A stretch of 64,000 bases of DNA, from assembly GCF_000816785.1 (NCBI RefSeq), contig NZ_CP007766.1:1-64000 (forward strand). The letters run 5' to 3'. This DNA comes from Campylobacter peloridis LMG 23910. GTDB taxonomy: Bacteria > Campylobacterota > Campylobacteria > Campylobacterales > Campylobacteraceae. The first letter of the stretch is position 1, and each line of letters starts with the position of its first letter. Below are positions 31,839-38,608 of this stretch, piece after piece. The notes under the pieces were generated by a model. That model saw only the letters and a program-made list of their open reading frames with translations, did no database searches and had not been told where the DNA came from. The position numbers and the translations under genes are program-made.

Positions 31839-32701
31839 TCTTGCATGTATGTGTTTAATTGCTCAAAAAGTTTTTCTTTTAAAGCAATAGGTTTGTTTAT
31901 TTTTATATAAGGTATCCAATATCTTATCAAATTTAAAAGCTCATCATCATAAGCGTAAAAGGCTTTTATATAGATGTATTTTTCGTCTTCATCGATAAAT
32001 TCGTATTTGCTTAAGGCGTTTTTTCTAAAGAAATATTCTTTAGCTTTTTTATCAAGTTTTAAGATAGCTTCTTTGTTTTCTTTGCTAATCCAATGGCTTT
32101 GATCTTTTTTTATTTGCTCGATGAAATTTTCTTTTGGCGTGAAAGTTTGTGTTGTGTTGGTTTTTAAATTTGTGATTTTTAAAAAAGCAAAAGTTTTTAA
32201 AGTGTCGTTTTCATCTGCTAAAAGATACCATATATGTTCTATATTGATAAGTTTATAAGGATAAACTTGGCGATGTTTTTCTTTATAATCAAAACTTATA
32301 GGATGTTTTGCGATAATAGCCGTGCTTAATTCTTCAAAAATTTGTCTATCAAGCATTTCATAATTTTGGTTTTTGACTAAAAAGGCTTTGTTGATTTTTT
32401 CATTGAGTAAATCGTTTAAAAACTCTTTATCTAAACTAGGATATAGCTTGCCTATGCCACTTAATATAGCAAAATTTTGTATGTCTTTAAAGCTTAATTT
32501 TCCTAAGGCGTATTTTTCCAAAAAATATCTACCATTTTCTTTTTTTATAGGCATAAAAGCTAGTCTTTCGTTTAAATCCCTTTGTATGGTTCGGATACTG
32601 ACATTAAATTCTTGTGCTAATTCTTCTAAGCTAAAGCTTTGTGCGTTGTTAAAACATTGTAAAATGTGTGCTAAACGCGTAGAAAGCTTGTCTTTATCCA
32701 T
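31835..32701 (-). CDS. WYL-domain transcriptional regulator
   Basis: A 288-residue regulator with an N-terminal winged helix-turn-helix of DeoR/HTH_11 type (FSLEELAQEFNVSIRTIQRDL, about residues 18-38) and a WYL ligand-sensing domain, seen as ISFDYKEKHRQVYPYKLINIEHIWYLLADEN (read in two halves), plus the C-terminal WCX extension. WYL proteins often control defence or DNA-damage genes and bind nucleic-acid ligands. It is the last gene before the methylase and lies 13 bases after the 104-residue orphan, so they are probably one unit. It is a candidate regulator of the neighbouring island. Confidence 0.9.
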   Translation of the reverse strand: MDKDKLSTRLAHILQCFNNAQSFSLEELAQEFNVSIRTIQRDLNERLAFMPIKKENGRYFLEKYALGKLSFKDIQNFAILSGIGKLYPSLDKEFLNDLLNEKINKAFLVKNQNYEMLDRQIFEELSTAIIAKHPISFDYKEKHRQVYPYKLINIEHIWYLLADENDTLKTFAFLKITNLKTNTTQTFTPKENFIEQIKKDQSHWISKENKEAILKLDKKAKEYFFRKNALSKYEFIDEDEKYIYIKAFYAYDDELLNLIRYWIPYIKINKPIALKEKLFEQLNTYMQD

Positions 32702-32713
32702 GTATAACCTTTT

Positions 32714-33028
32714 TTATTTTTGTTTATTTAGTAAATCTTTGATGTTTTGTTTGATTGTTTTTGGATCATTTTCATAAGTGGCTAAAAGCTCTTGAATAAG
32801 CTTTAAAAAATCATTAAAATCATCAGGATTTTCTTTTTTAAATTTAAGCACTCTATCTAGGATGATAAAAGCAGCTTCTGTTTTGTCGTTTTCTTTTTCA
32901 TAAAGCTCTTTTAACTCTAAAGCAAACTTAGTGTAGGTATAAGCTTGCTTTGGTTTTGAGATGATGTTAAAGATGTTTGATTTATAACTAAAAAGCAATG
33001 AAAAAAGTTGAGGTAGTTTGTTTAGCAT
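32714..33028 (-). CDS. Conserved-looking 104-residue protein, function unknown
   Basis: A charged, mostly helical protein with no signal peptide or membrane segment. The sequence is rich in Lys, Glu and Asn, with ELKELYEKENDKTEAAF and ENPDDFNDFLKLIQELLATYEND. The pattern hints at a small helical bundle or a regulatory partner. I recognise no family. It is 13 bases upstream of the WYL regulator gene on the same strand, and a perfect palindrome separates it from the GTPase gene. It may act with the regulator; this is inferred from position alone. Confidence 0.7.
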   Translation of the reverse strand: MLNKLPQLFSLLFSYKSNIFNIISKPKQAYTYTKFALELKELYEKENDKTEAAFIILDRVLKFKKENPDDFNDFLKLIQELLATYENDPKTIKQNIKDLLNKQK

Positions 33029-33069
33029 GGTGTGACTTTCTTTGAAAATATTAAACTTGTAAATTTAAG

Positions 33070-33095
33070 TGCTAGTCTAAATATTTAGACTAGCA
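33070..33095. terminator. 26-base perfect palindrome after the GTPase gene
   Basis: TGCTAGTCTAAAT (33070-33082) is directly followed by its reverse complement (33083-33095). It lies just beyond the stop of the leftward GTPase gene and could form a 10-11 bp stem. There is no long T tract, so termination is likely but not certain. Confidence 0.6.
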
Positions 33096-33101
33096 AAATT
33101 G

Positions 33102-34769
33102 TTATTTTTTTGAACTTTTTGAAGAGTTAAATATTTTCTTGAAAACATTTATGACTTCTTGAAATTGCTCACTTTTTGTAAAATCAATAAAATCTTTTGC
33201 TATTTCTACGCCTTTTACAGCATATTCTTTGAGCGTTTCTATAAAAGAATTTCCTATTTTTTCATTGTAGTTTTCAATGTTATCATTGTCTTGAAAATTT
33301 GTTTCATTTTGTGATTTATATTTTAAATAAACAAATCTTTTCTCTGTAGGTGTTTTATCAATGATATATGCTAGCAATTTTTTAAGATTGTATGATTTTT
33401 GTTTTTTCTTTGTTTTATCGGTGTATCCTGCTGCATAGTATATTATATCAACATCTATTTTAGTATCATCATAAATTCTTTTTTTAATGATTTCTACATC
33501 TTTGTCTAGTTTTTCTATTAGTTCTATGCTAGGTTGATTTTTTTCATAATCAAAAGAATTTGGTATATCTGAAGCTTTATCACATTTATTAATAGCAATC
33601 AATATTCTTTTTTTGTCTTTTAATGTGGGCATAATGGTATCTTTAATTAGGTTGTAAAAAGTACCTAAATCTCTAAGATTTGCACCGTTTAAAGTGATTA
33701 AAACAAGATCAATTTCTTCGTCGCCCCTTTTTTTCAATAATTCTTCGATTTGATTTTTATATATTTTATCGTTTTCTTCACTATCTCCAAAACCAGGCGA
33801 ATCATAGATTGTTAAATTGTCTAGTTTAAAATCTTTAACTTCTTTAGTTTCTGGCTTAGCTGTTGTTCCGATTTCTATATCAAGTTCTTTTCCCTCATAT
33901 TCAAATAGTGCTTTTATAGTAGAGCTTTTACCAGCACCAGTGGGACCAGCTATTAAAATGTTTAATTTTTGATCAAATAGCTCATTAATACTATATTTTT
34001 TACCATTTTGTATTTCATTTTTTAATTGTACTTTTTTCTCTTTACTTTTTTCTAGTTCTTGTTTTTCTAAAAGATAATGTTGTCTTAGATGTATTATATG
34101 AAATACAGCTGGTATTGTAACTCTAAAGGCTGTTCCGGCTATGTCATTGAGTGTCCAAAGACCAGTTATAGTCATGCCAATAGGACCTAAAAAACTAGCT
34201 CCAGCTCTTTGAGCGACAGCACCTGCAGTAAATTTAAGTATAGATTGATTAATTGCTTTTATAAGCATTTGCGAAATACCAAACATTAAAACTAAACTCG
34301 AATTCACTTCTGTATATTTTAAAATAACATCTTTAGAGTAGTTAGTGATATCTTTTAAGCCCAAAGATTGTGAAAGCTCTTTTAATTCTTCTGGAGATAG
34401 TTTTTCGATGGATTTTTTGAAAGTATCTTTTAAAATTTTTTCTTCTATTTCTAAGACTGTATCATCTTTATTAAAATTTATTTTTAATTTTTCAGCAACA
34501 TCTTGCAGAATTTCTTCATATAAAATACCACTATCTCGGAATTTATTAGCAATAGTATTACCGCCAAATTTTTGCAATTCTTCCATTATGGCTTCTATGT
34601 ATTTTTCATGTTGTGGATAATGCTTTTTATAAAGTTCGTTTTTGGTTAATTCCTCTGTATATCTTGGTTTACCATCATCATCGTGGGTAAGAGTTTTTAC
34701 CAAATCGTTTAAAACTTCATCATTTAATTCTCTTAAAAATTCCAAATCTTTGTCATATTTATACGCCAT
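33102..34769 (-). CDS. YaaW/UPF0174 domain fused to a P-loop GTPase
   Basis: A 555-residue two-part protein. Residues ~1-235 match my memory of E. coli YaaW (DUF3944 plus UPF0174): DLEFLRELNDEVLNDLVKTL, QKFGGNTIANKFRDSG, and the Gly-rich segment ending GTAFRVTIPAVFHI, which may touch membranes. A coiled linker (~235-265) leads to a GTPase domain with G1 GPTGAGKS (275-282), G3 DSPG (323-326) and G4 NKCD (394-397), closest to Era/IRG/AIG1-like or dynamin-related GTPases. The C-terminal ~130 residues are helical. AAGG precedes the ATG. The upstream promoter contains a G10 tract, so expression may switch on and off. The cellular role is unknown. Confidence 0.87.
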   Translation of the reverse strand: MAYKYDKDLEFLRELNDEVLNDLVKTLTHDDDGKPRYTEELTKNELYKKHYPQHEKYIEAIMEELQKFGGNTIANKFRDSGILYEEILQDVAEKLKINFNKDDTVLEIEEKILKDTFKKSIEKLSPEELKELSQSLGLKDITNYSKDVILKYTEVNSSLVLMFGISQMLIKAINQSILKFTAGAVAQRAGASFLGPIGMTITGLWTLNDIAGTAFRVTIPAVFHIIHLRQHYLLEKQELEKSKEKKVQLKNEIQNGKKYSINELFDQKLNILIAGPTGAGKSSTIKALFEYEGKELDIEIGTTAKPETKEVKDFKLDNLTIYDSPGFGDSEENDKIYKNQIEELLKKRGDEEIDLVLITLNGANLRDLGTFYNLIKDTIMPTLKDKKRILIAINKCDKASDIPNSFDYEKNQPSIELIEKLDKDVEIIKKRIYDDTKIDVDIIYYAAGYTDKTKKKQKSYNLKKLLAYIIDKTPTEKRFVYLKYKSQNETNFQDNDNIENYNEKIGNSFIETLKEYAVKGVEIAKDFIDFTKSEQFQEVINVFKKIFNSSKSSKK

Positions 34770-34796
34770 CTTTTTCCTTTCAATTTAAATTTTGTT

Positions 34797-34828
34797 ATTA
34801 TATCAATACCCCCCCCCCATAATGTCAA
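34797..34828 (-). promoter_or_regulatory. Promoter with G10 tract in the -35/-10 spacer
   Basis: Read leftward, TTGACA (34828-34823) is followed by a 20-base spacer and TATAAT (34802-34797), 28 bases before the GTPase ATG. The spacer contains ten G residues (C10 at 34809-34818 on the + strand). Seven Gs would give the ideal 17-base spacing, so slippage in the tract should change promoter strength. Elements are seen; phase variation is inferred from the known behaviour of Campylobacter G tracts of eight or more. Confidence 0.75.
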
Positions 34829-34840
34829 GGGTTTACTAGC

Positions 34841-35056
34841 TTACTTACTTTTAATAATCCTTACAAGCACCATTATACCCGCTAAAATTAGTATATAAGA
34901 CACCGCTACATTTACAATTCCGTATTTTTCTATTAAAAATAAACTTGGCAAAATAACACAATATAAAACAAATATAAGTAAAGCCCAAAAAGTACCACAA
35001 ACTATGGCCCATATAGCAGTAGCTATCATAACTATAATGCCAATTACTATTGCCAT
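34841..35056 (-). CDS. 71-residue integral membrane protein
   Basis: Two to three hydrophobic segments fill nearly the whole protein (MAIVIGIIVMIATAIWAIVC, FWALLIFVLYCVILPSLFL, VAVSYILILAGIMVLVRII), ending in a basic IKSK tail. No family is recognised. The ATG follows AAAGGAATTAA, with a TATAAT 28 bases upstream and a TGACA-N5-TGTCA palindrome above it. It lies between two promoter elements, so it may be monocistronic. It could be a membrane partner of the neighbouring proteins, but this is only positional. Confidence 0.72.
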   Translation of the reverse strand: MAIVIGIIVMIATAIWAIVCGTFWALLIFVLYCVILPSLFLIEKYGIVNVAVSYILILAGIMVLVRIIKSK

Positions 35057-35083
35057 TTAATTCCTTTCTTAAATTTTTATAAA

Positions 35084-35115
35084 ATTATATTTTAGCTCTG
35101 TGACAGCTTATGTCA
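35084..35115 (-). promoter_or_regulatory. Promoter and TGACA-N5-TGTCA operator (copy 1)
   Basis: The palindrome at 35101-35115 lies 11 bases upstream (leftward reading) of TATAAT at 35089-35084. The string GCTAAAATATAATT is identical to copy 2 at 35734-35765. The palindrome covers the position a -35 box would have, so it is probably a repressor or activator site controlling the 71-residue membrane protein. Confidence 0.75.
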
Positions 35116-35123
35116 TAAAAACA

Positions 35124-35318
35124 TTATCTTTTAAAAACACTTAATATGGTACCAAATGCCATTTCTAAGGCATTTGCGTTTTTTCTTTGGAGTGGTTCTT
35201 TGCATTTTGGGCAAGAAAAAATTTCATCACTAAAAGACATAACATCAGATTTTGGAACTATCACTTTAGAGTATCCGCATTTTTTACATACTTTTTTAAA
35301 TGGCATAGGGCGTATCAT
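35124..35318 (-). CDS. 64-residue zinc-ribbon protein
   Basis: Two CxxC pairs, CKKCGYSK (about residues 11-18) and CPKCKEP (about 36-42), form a typical zinc ribbon. The remainder is a basic N-terminus and a short tail FGTILSVFKR. Such small proteins may bind nucleic acid or partner proteins. AAGGAAA precedes the ATG. Only 19 bases separate it from the 120-residue gene upstream, so the two are likely cotranscribed from the promoter with the second TGACA palindrome. Confidence 0.75.
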   Translation of the reverse strand: MIRPMPFKKVCKKCGYSKVIVPKSDVMSFSDEIFSCPKCKEPLQRKNANALEMAFGTILSVFKR

Positions 35319-35337
35319 TCAATTTCCTTTATATAAT

Positions 35338-35700
35338 TTAACTATTAACATTATCTAATTTTTGCTCTTTTATTTCACTCGGATTTGCGTTTTCAAAAAT
35401 CTCTTTTATACTAGTGCATGTTTGCTCGTATCTTTCTTTGAGTTCTGGGTTGTTTTCTATAGCTTCTTTTCCGCCAAATAAATCCGAAACAACCAAAGGT
35501 TCGTTGAAAAATTTATCATCCACCGCATCAACTACATTATAAACTTTTTCAGCGGCTTGCCCAAGCATTTCACATGCTATGTCTTTTGGATCATCAGTCC
35601 AATATGCGTTTTCTTCTTTGGTTTTGTCATACCATTTTTTTAATCCATATCCAGTTGCAGCTAAAGCTACTCCACCTAAAATAAAACCTAATTTTCCCAT
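35338..35700 (-). CDS. 120-residue protein with N-terminal Gly/Ala-rich helix
   Basis: The first ~20 residues, MGKLGFILGGVALAATGYGL, form a hydrophobic Gly-rich helix that may insert in membrane or act as a glycine zipper. The rest is acidic and helical (AYWTDDPKDIACEMLGQAAEKV, ERYEQTCTSIKEIFENANPSE). No family is recognised. The ATG at 35700 has AAGGA seven bases upstream; the longer frame to 35784 has no site and would run through the promoter. It is the first gene of a unit with the zinc-ribbon gene. Confidence 0.72.
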   Translation of the reverse strand: MGKLGFILGGVALAATGYGLKKWYDKTKEENAYWTDDPKDIACEMLGQAAEKVYNVVDAVDDKFFNEPLVVSDLFGGKEAIENNPELKERYEQTCTSIKEIFENANPSEIKEQKLDNVNS

Positions 35701-35733
35701 AAATAATTCCTTTTGTTTTGATTTACAAAAGGA

Positions 35734-35765
35734 ATTATATTTTAGCCTTATGACAGGTTGTGTCA
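35734..35765 (-). promoter_or_regulatory. Promoter and TGACA-N5-TGTCA operator (copy 2)
   Basis: The palindrome at 35751-35765 lies 11 bases upstream of TATAAT (35739-35734), the same spacing as in copy 1, and the same GCTAAAATATAATT string follows. It should control the 120-residue and zinc-ribbon genes. The transcript would start about 27 bases before the ATG at 35700. Confidence 0.75.
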
Positions 35766-35821
35766 CATAAGAGTTAAATTTCAAAATATAAAAGATATGT
35801 TTATTAGTTTATTGGTGTAGC

Positions 35822-35852
35822 AAACAAGTATTGTGATTTACAATACTTGTTT
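35822..35852 (-). terminator. Terminator of the HEPN-motif gene
   Basis: AAACAAGTATTGT (35822-35834) and its perfect complement (35840-35852) form a 13-bp stem with a five-base loop across the stop codon of the leftward gene. Confidence 0.7.
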
Positions 35853-36938
35853 ATCGTCTAATCTTTGTTTTTGCATTAAAATTCCTTTTAATACACTAAA
35901 AGTATCTATACCTAAGATGAGATTTCTTAACTTTTTAGTTTGCTCTAGCGATGAGGCTTTTTCATGGACGGCTGAATTTCTTACATCTTGCAAGGTGTTG
36001 ATGTGTTTGCAAAGCTCATAAATGATAAAATTTTTACATTTTATTTCAAGTAAGTCTTGAATTTGTTTATTGATAAGTAAAAACTTCATCGTGCCTATGT
36101 TTGGTTTATGTTTAAAAAAATCATTTAATGTATAAGTATTTTGTTGCACGCTATAGCTTATGTTTTTTATGCTTTCATCTTTTTGGCAAAGTTGTAAAAA
36201 TACTTTTTTACAAAAATCATAAATTTCATATTCTAAAGTTTTAGAGTATTTAACAATGATAGAAGTAAAATCATACAAAGGATCTTGTTTGTTTTTATCA
36301 AATTCCATTTCAGCGTATATTATATTGCTAATGCTATCAGGGTGTAAAAGGTGAAAAAGCTCATTTCCAAAGATGTATTTTTTAAAAATATCTTGAATTT
36401 GCAAATACTCTTGGCTTTTATAAACATCTAAATAATGTTTTGTTTCATCTAAAAAATAACTAATCTCGTTTTTTTGCTTGATGATTAAAGGATATATATA
36501 AGAATTTCCATAGATAGCATAAGAATTGTTTTTATAATTTGGCGTGGTAAAATTTGATAGATAATGATTTTTCACAATTGTAAAATCCTCACGAACTAAT
36601 TCTTTTAAATCTTCTATGATAAAATAATGCTCGATATTAAAATTCTTTTCTTTATAATAACTTGGTAATAAATTCTCATCATCTAAGTTTTTGCTTACCT
36701 TTATAACTTTTGCTACAAAAAAATTTGCATAATCACTTAAAAAAAGTTGCAAAGGATTATCTTTGCTAGTGTTAGCATAAATTGTTTCTAAGTCTTTTTC
36801 GAAAGAATTGTTTTGATCGTTGATTTTTGATTTTACCTTAGCAAAAGCAACTTGGCCTTTATTAAGCAGAATTTGTAAGTGTTCTTTGATAACATTATCT
36901 TGATAGTAAGGATTGTAAAGGATTAAAAGATTATTCAT
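35838..36938 (-). CDS. 366-residue protein with HEPN-like RNSAVH motif
   Basis: No enzyme domain is recognised over the first ~230 residues, which are charged and Asn/Tyr-rich (NNLLILYNPYYQDNVIKEHL). The C-terminal third is all-helical and contains R320-N-S-A-V-H325, the RxxxxH motif that forms the RNase site of many HEPN proteins, within LQDVRNSAVHEKASS. No nucleotidyltransferase (MNT) partner is adjacent. A gene of this kind sits before rpmI-rplT in C. jejuni (Cj0243c as I recall), so it may be core rather than island. AAGGAAA precedes the ATG. An RNase role is only a motif-based suggestion. Confidence 0.75.
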   Translation of the reverse strand: MNNLLILYNPYYQDNVIKEHLQILLNKGQVAFAKVKSKINDQNNSFEKDLETIYANTSKDNPLQLFLSDYANFFVAKVIKVSKNLDDENLLPSYYKEKNFNIEHYFIIEDLKELVREDFTIVKNHYLSNFTTPNYKNNSYAIYGNSYIYPLIIKQKNEISYFLDETKHYLDVYKSQEYLQIQDIFKKYIFGNELFHLLHPDSISNIIYAEMEFDKNKQDPLYDFTSIIVKYSKTLEYEIYDFCKKVFLQLCQKDESIKNISYSVQQNTYTLNDFFKHKPNIGTMKFLLINKQIQDLLEIKCKNFIIYELCKHINTLQDVRNSAVHEKASSLEQTKKLRNLILGIDTFSVLKGILMQKQRLDDKQVL

Positions 36939-37087
36939 AGTTTTCCTTGAAAATTTTTGATTTTGATATTTTACTTAATTTTAAGAAAATTCCTTAAATT
37001 TACATTAGCTAAATTTAATTTTCTTAAAGCATTTTTATAGTAAAATGATAGCTTTCTTTTATGAAAAAATTTATCCAAAGGATACAC

Positions 37088-37279
37088 ATGCCAAAAATGA
37101 AAAGCGTTAAAAGTGCTGTTAAACGCTTCAAAGTAGGTAAAAACAAAATCAAAAGAGGCTCAGCTTTTAGAAGCCACATTTTGACAAAAAAACCTGCTAA
37201 AAGAATGCGTGATCTTCGCACTTCTAAGTATGTTCATTCAACCAATGTTAAAGCGGTTGAAAAAATGTTAGGAATTTAA
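37088..37279 (+). CDS. rpmI: Ribosomal protein L35
   Basis: The 63-residue, Lys-rich [20 protein letters not shown] with the [13 protein letters not shown] tail is diagnostic of bL35. The start at 37088 has AAAGGATACAC upstream; the longer frame from 37061 adds residues foreign to the family. It pairs with rplT downstream, but infC, often the first gene of this operon, is 7 kb away. Confidence 0.97.
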
Positions 37280-37299
37280 GCTCGCTTAAATTTAGTTTT

Positions 37300-37354
37300 T
37301 GACAAAAAAGTCATTCAAACTCCCCTTTTTAAAGGGCAAGATTCGTTTAACGAA
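37300..37354 (+). promoter_or_regulatory. Three small hairpins between rpmI and rplT
   Basis: Within the 98-base gap lie TGAC/GTCA (37300-37313), CCCTT/AAGGG (37323-37336) and TTCGT/ACGAA (37342-37354) in close succession, just above the rplT ribosome site. L20 represses its own operon through structured leader RNA in other bacteria, so these may be a control site. The stems are short; function is speculative. Confidence 0.4.
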
Positions 37355-37377
37355 CGCCAATTTGTGAAAGGATAAAT

Positions 37378-37731
37378 ATGGCAAGAGTAAAAACAGGTGT
37401 TGTAAGACGCCGCAGACATAAAAAGGTTTTAAAGCTTGCGCGTGGTTTTTATAGTGGTCGCCGCAAACACTTTAGAAAAGCTAAAGAACAATTAGAAAGA
37501 AGTTTGGTTTATGCGTATCGTGATAGACGCCGCAAAAAACGCGATTTCCGCCGTCTTTGGATAGTGCGTATCAATGCAGCTTGCAGACTAAATGATATTA
37601 GTTATTCAAGATTTATAAATGGTCTTAAAAAAGCAGGCATTGAGCTTGATAGAAAAATTCTAGCTGATTTAGCGATGAATGATGCAGCTGCTTTTGCAAA
37701 AATTGCAGATGCTGCTAAAAAAGCACTTTAA
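37378..37731 (+). CDS. rplT: Ribosomal protein L20
   Basis: Binds 23S rRNA early in large-subunit assembly and often represses its own operon. The sequence [41 protein letters not shown] and [19 protein letters not shown] over 117 residues is characteristic. The ATG follows AAAGGATAAAT. Its terminator lies within the first codons of the overlapping ligase gene. Confidence 0.98.
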   Translation: MARVKTGVVRRRRHKKVLKLARGFYSGRRKHFRKAKEQLERSLVYAYRDRRRKKRDFRRLWIVRINAACRLNDISYSRFINGLKKAGIELDRKILADLAMNDAAAFAKIADAAKKAL

Positions 37732-38608
37732 TCTTAAAACAAGGCTATTTATAAGCCTTGTTTTTCTTTCTACTCTCTTTTTAAATTCTCTTTTTGCAAA
37801 AGATATTTTGCTTTTTAAAGTTTATGATGAAAAAGCATTTAAAGATGTAAATTTAAGCCATTATCTCATGAGCGAAAAACTCGATGGTGTAAGAGGACTT
37901 TGGAGTGGTAAGTCTATGCAAACAAGAGCAGGAAATGCTATAAAACTTCCTTCATTTTTCACAAAAAATTTTCCAAAATTTGAGCTAGATGGAGAACTTT
38001 GGATTAAAAGAGAAGCTTTTGAAGAAATCGCATCTTTAATACGCCAAGAAAATCCTGATGAAAAGCTTTGGCAAAAAGTAAGTTACAATGTCTTTGATGT
38101 ACCAAATGCTTGTGAGGAATTTAAACTAAATCCTTGTACTTTAGAAGCAAGATTAGAAGTTTTAAAAGCATATTTAGTTGAAAATCCAAATGAATTTATA
38201 AAAATCATTCCTCAAATTCGTATACAAAATAAAGAGCATTTAAAGCATTTTTATCAAGAAGTTTTAAATCACAAAGGCGAGGGGTTGATTATAAGAAAAA
38301 ATGATGTTGCTTATGAAAGAAAAAGATCAGAAAATGCCTATAAATTAAAACCTTTTGATGATGGAGAATGTGTAGTAAAAAAGCATTTTAAAGGCAAGGG
38401 TAAATTTGAAGGTAAATTAGGTTCTTTGCTTTGTGAAGCTTATATAAAAGATAAAAAAGTAAGTTTTAAAATCGGCACCGGCTTTAAAGACAAAGAGCGT
38501 GAAAATCCACCGCCTATTGGTTCTATCATCACTTATAAATACTATGGCTTAACTAAAAATGGCAAGCCAAGATTTGCTAGTTTTTTAAGAATTTATGAAA
38601 AAAATTAA
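37709..38608 (+). CDS. Exported ATP-dependent DNA ligase
   Basis: Seals DNA nicks using ATP, in addition to the essential NAD-dependent LigA expected elsewhere. The adenylated Lys is in [13 protein letters not shown], the ligase KxDGxR motif; [18 protein letters not shown] and [10 protein letters not shown] are later nucleotidyltransferase motifs, and an OB domain ends the protein. It has a predicted signal peptide ([20 protein letters not shown]), so it probably works in the periplasm, as suggested for similar ligases of Haemophilus and Neisseria. The start is uncertain: the ATG at 37709 lies in rplT and has a weak site; ATGs at 37679 and 37682 are alternatives. Confidence 0.88.
   Translation: MLLKKHFNLKTRLFISLVFLSTLFLNSLFAKDILLFKVYDEKAFKDVNLSHYLMSEKLDGVRGLWSGKSMQTRAGNAIKLPSFFTKNFPKFELDGELWIKREAFEEIASLIRQENPDEKLWQKVSYNVFDVPNACEEFKLNPCTLEARLEVLKAYLVENPNEFIKIIPQIRIQNKEHLKHFYQEVLNHKGEGLIIRKNDVAYERKRSENAYKLKPFDDGECVVKKHFKGKGKFEGKLGSLLCEAYIKDKKVSFKIGTGFKDKERENPPPIGSIITYKYYGLTKNGKPRFASFLRIYEKN
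37737..37765 (+). terminator. Terminator after rplT
   Basis: AAACAAGGCT (37737-37746) pairs with AGCCTTGTTT (37754-37763), followed by TT. It lies inside the signal-peptide coding part of the ligase gene, so it may limit ligase expression from the rplT promoter. Confidence 0.75.

Noticed and set aside
31835-36938. Prophage or integrative element
   Set aside because: No integrase, transposase, phage structural gene, flanking direct repeat or tRNA junction is seen.
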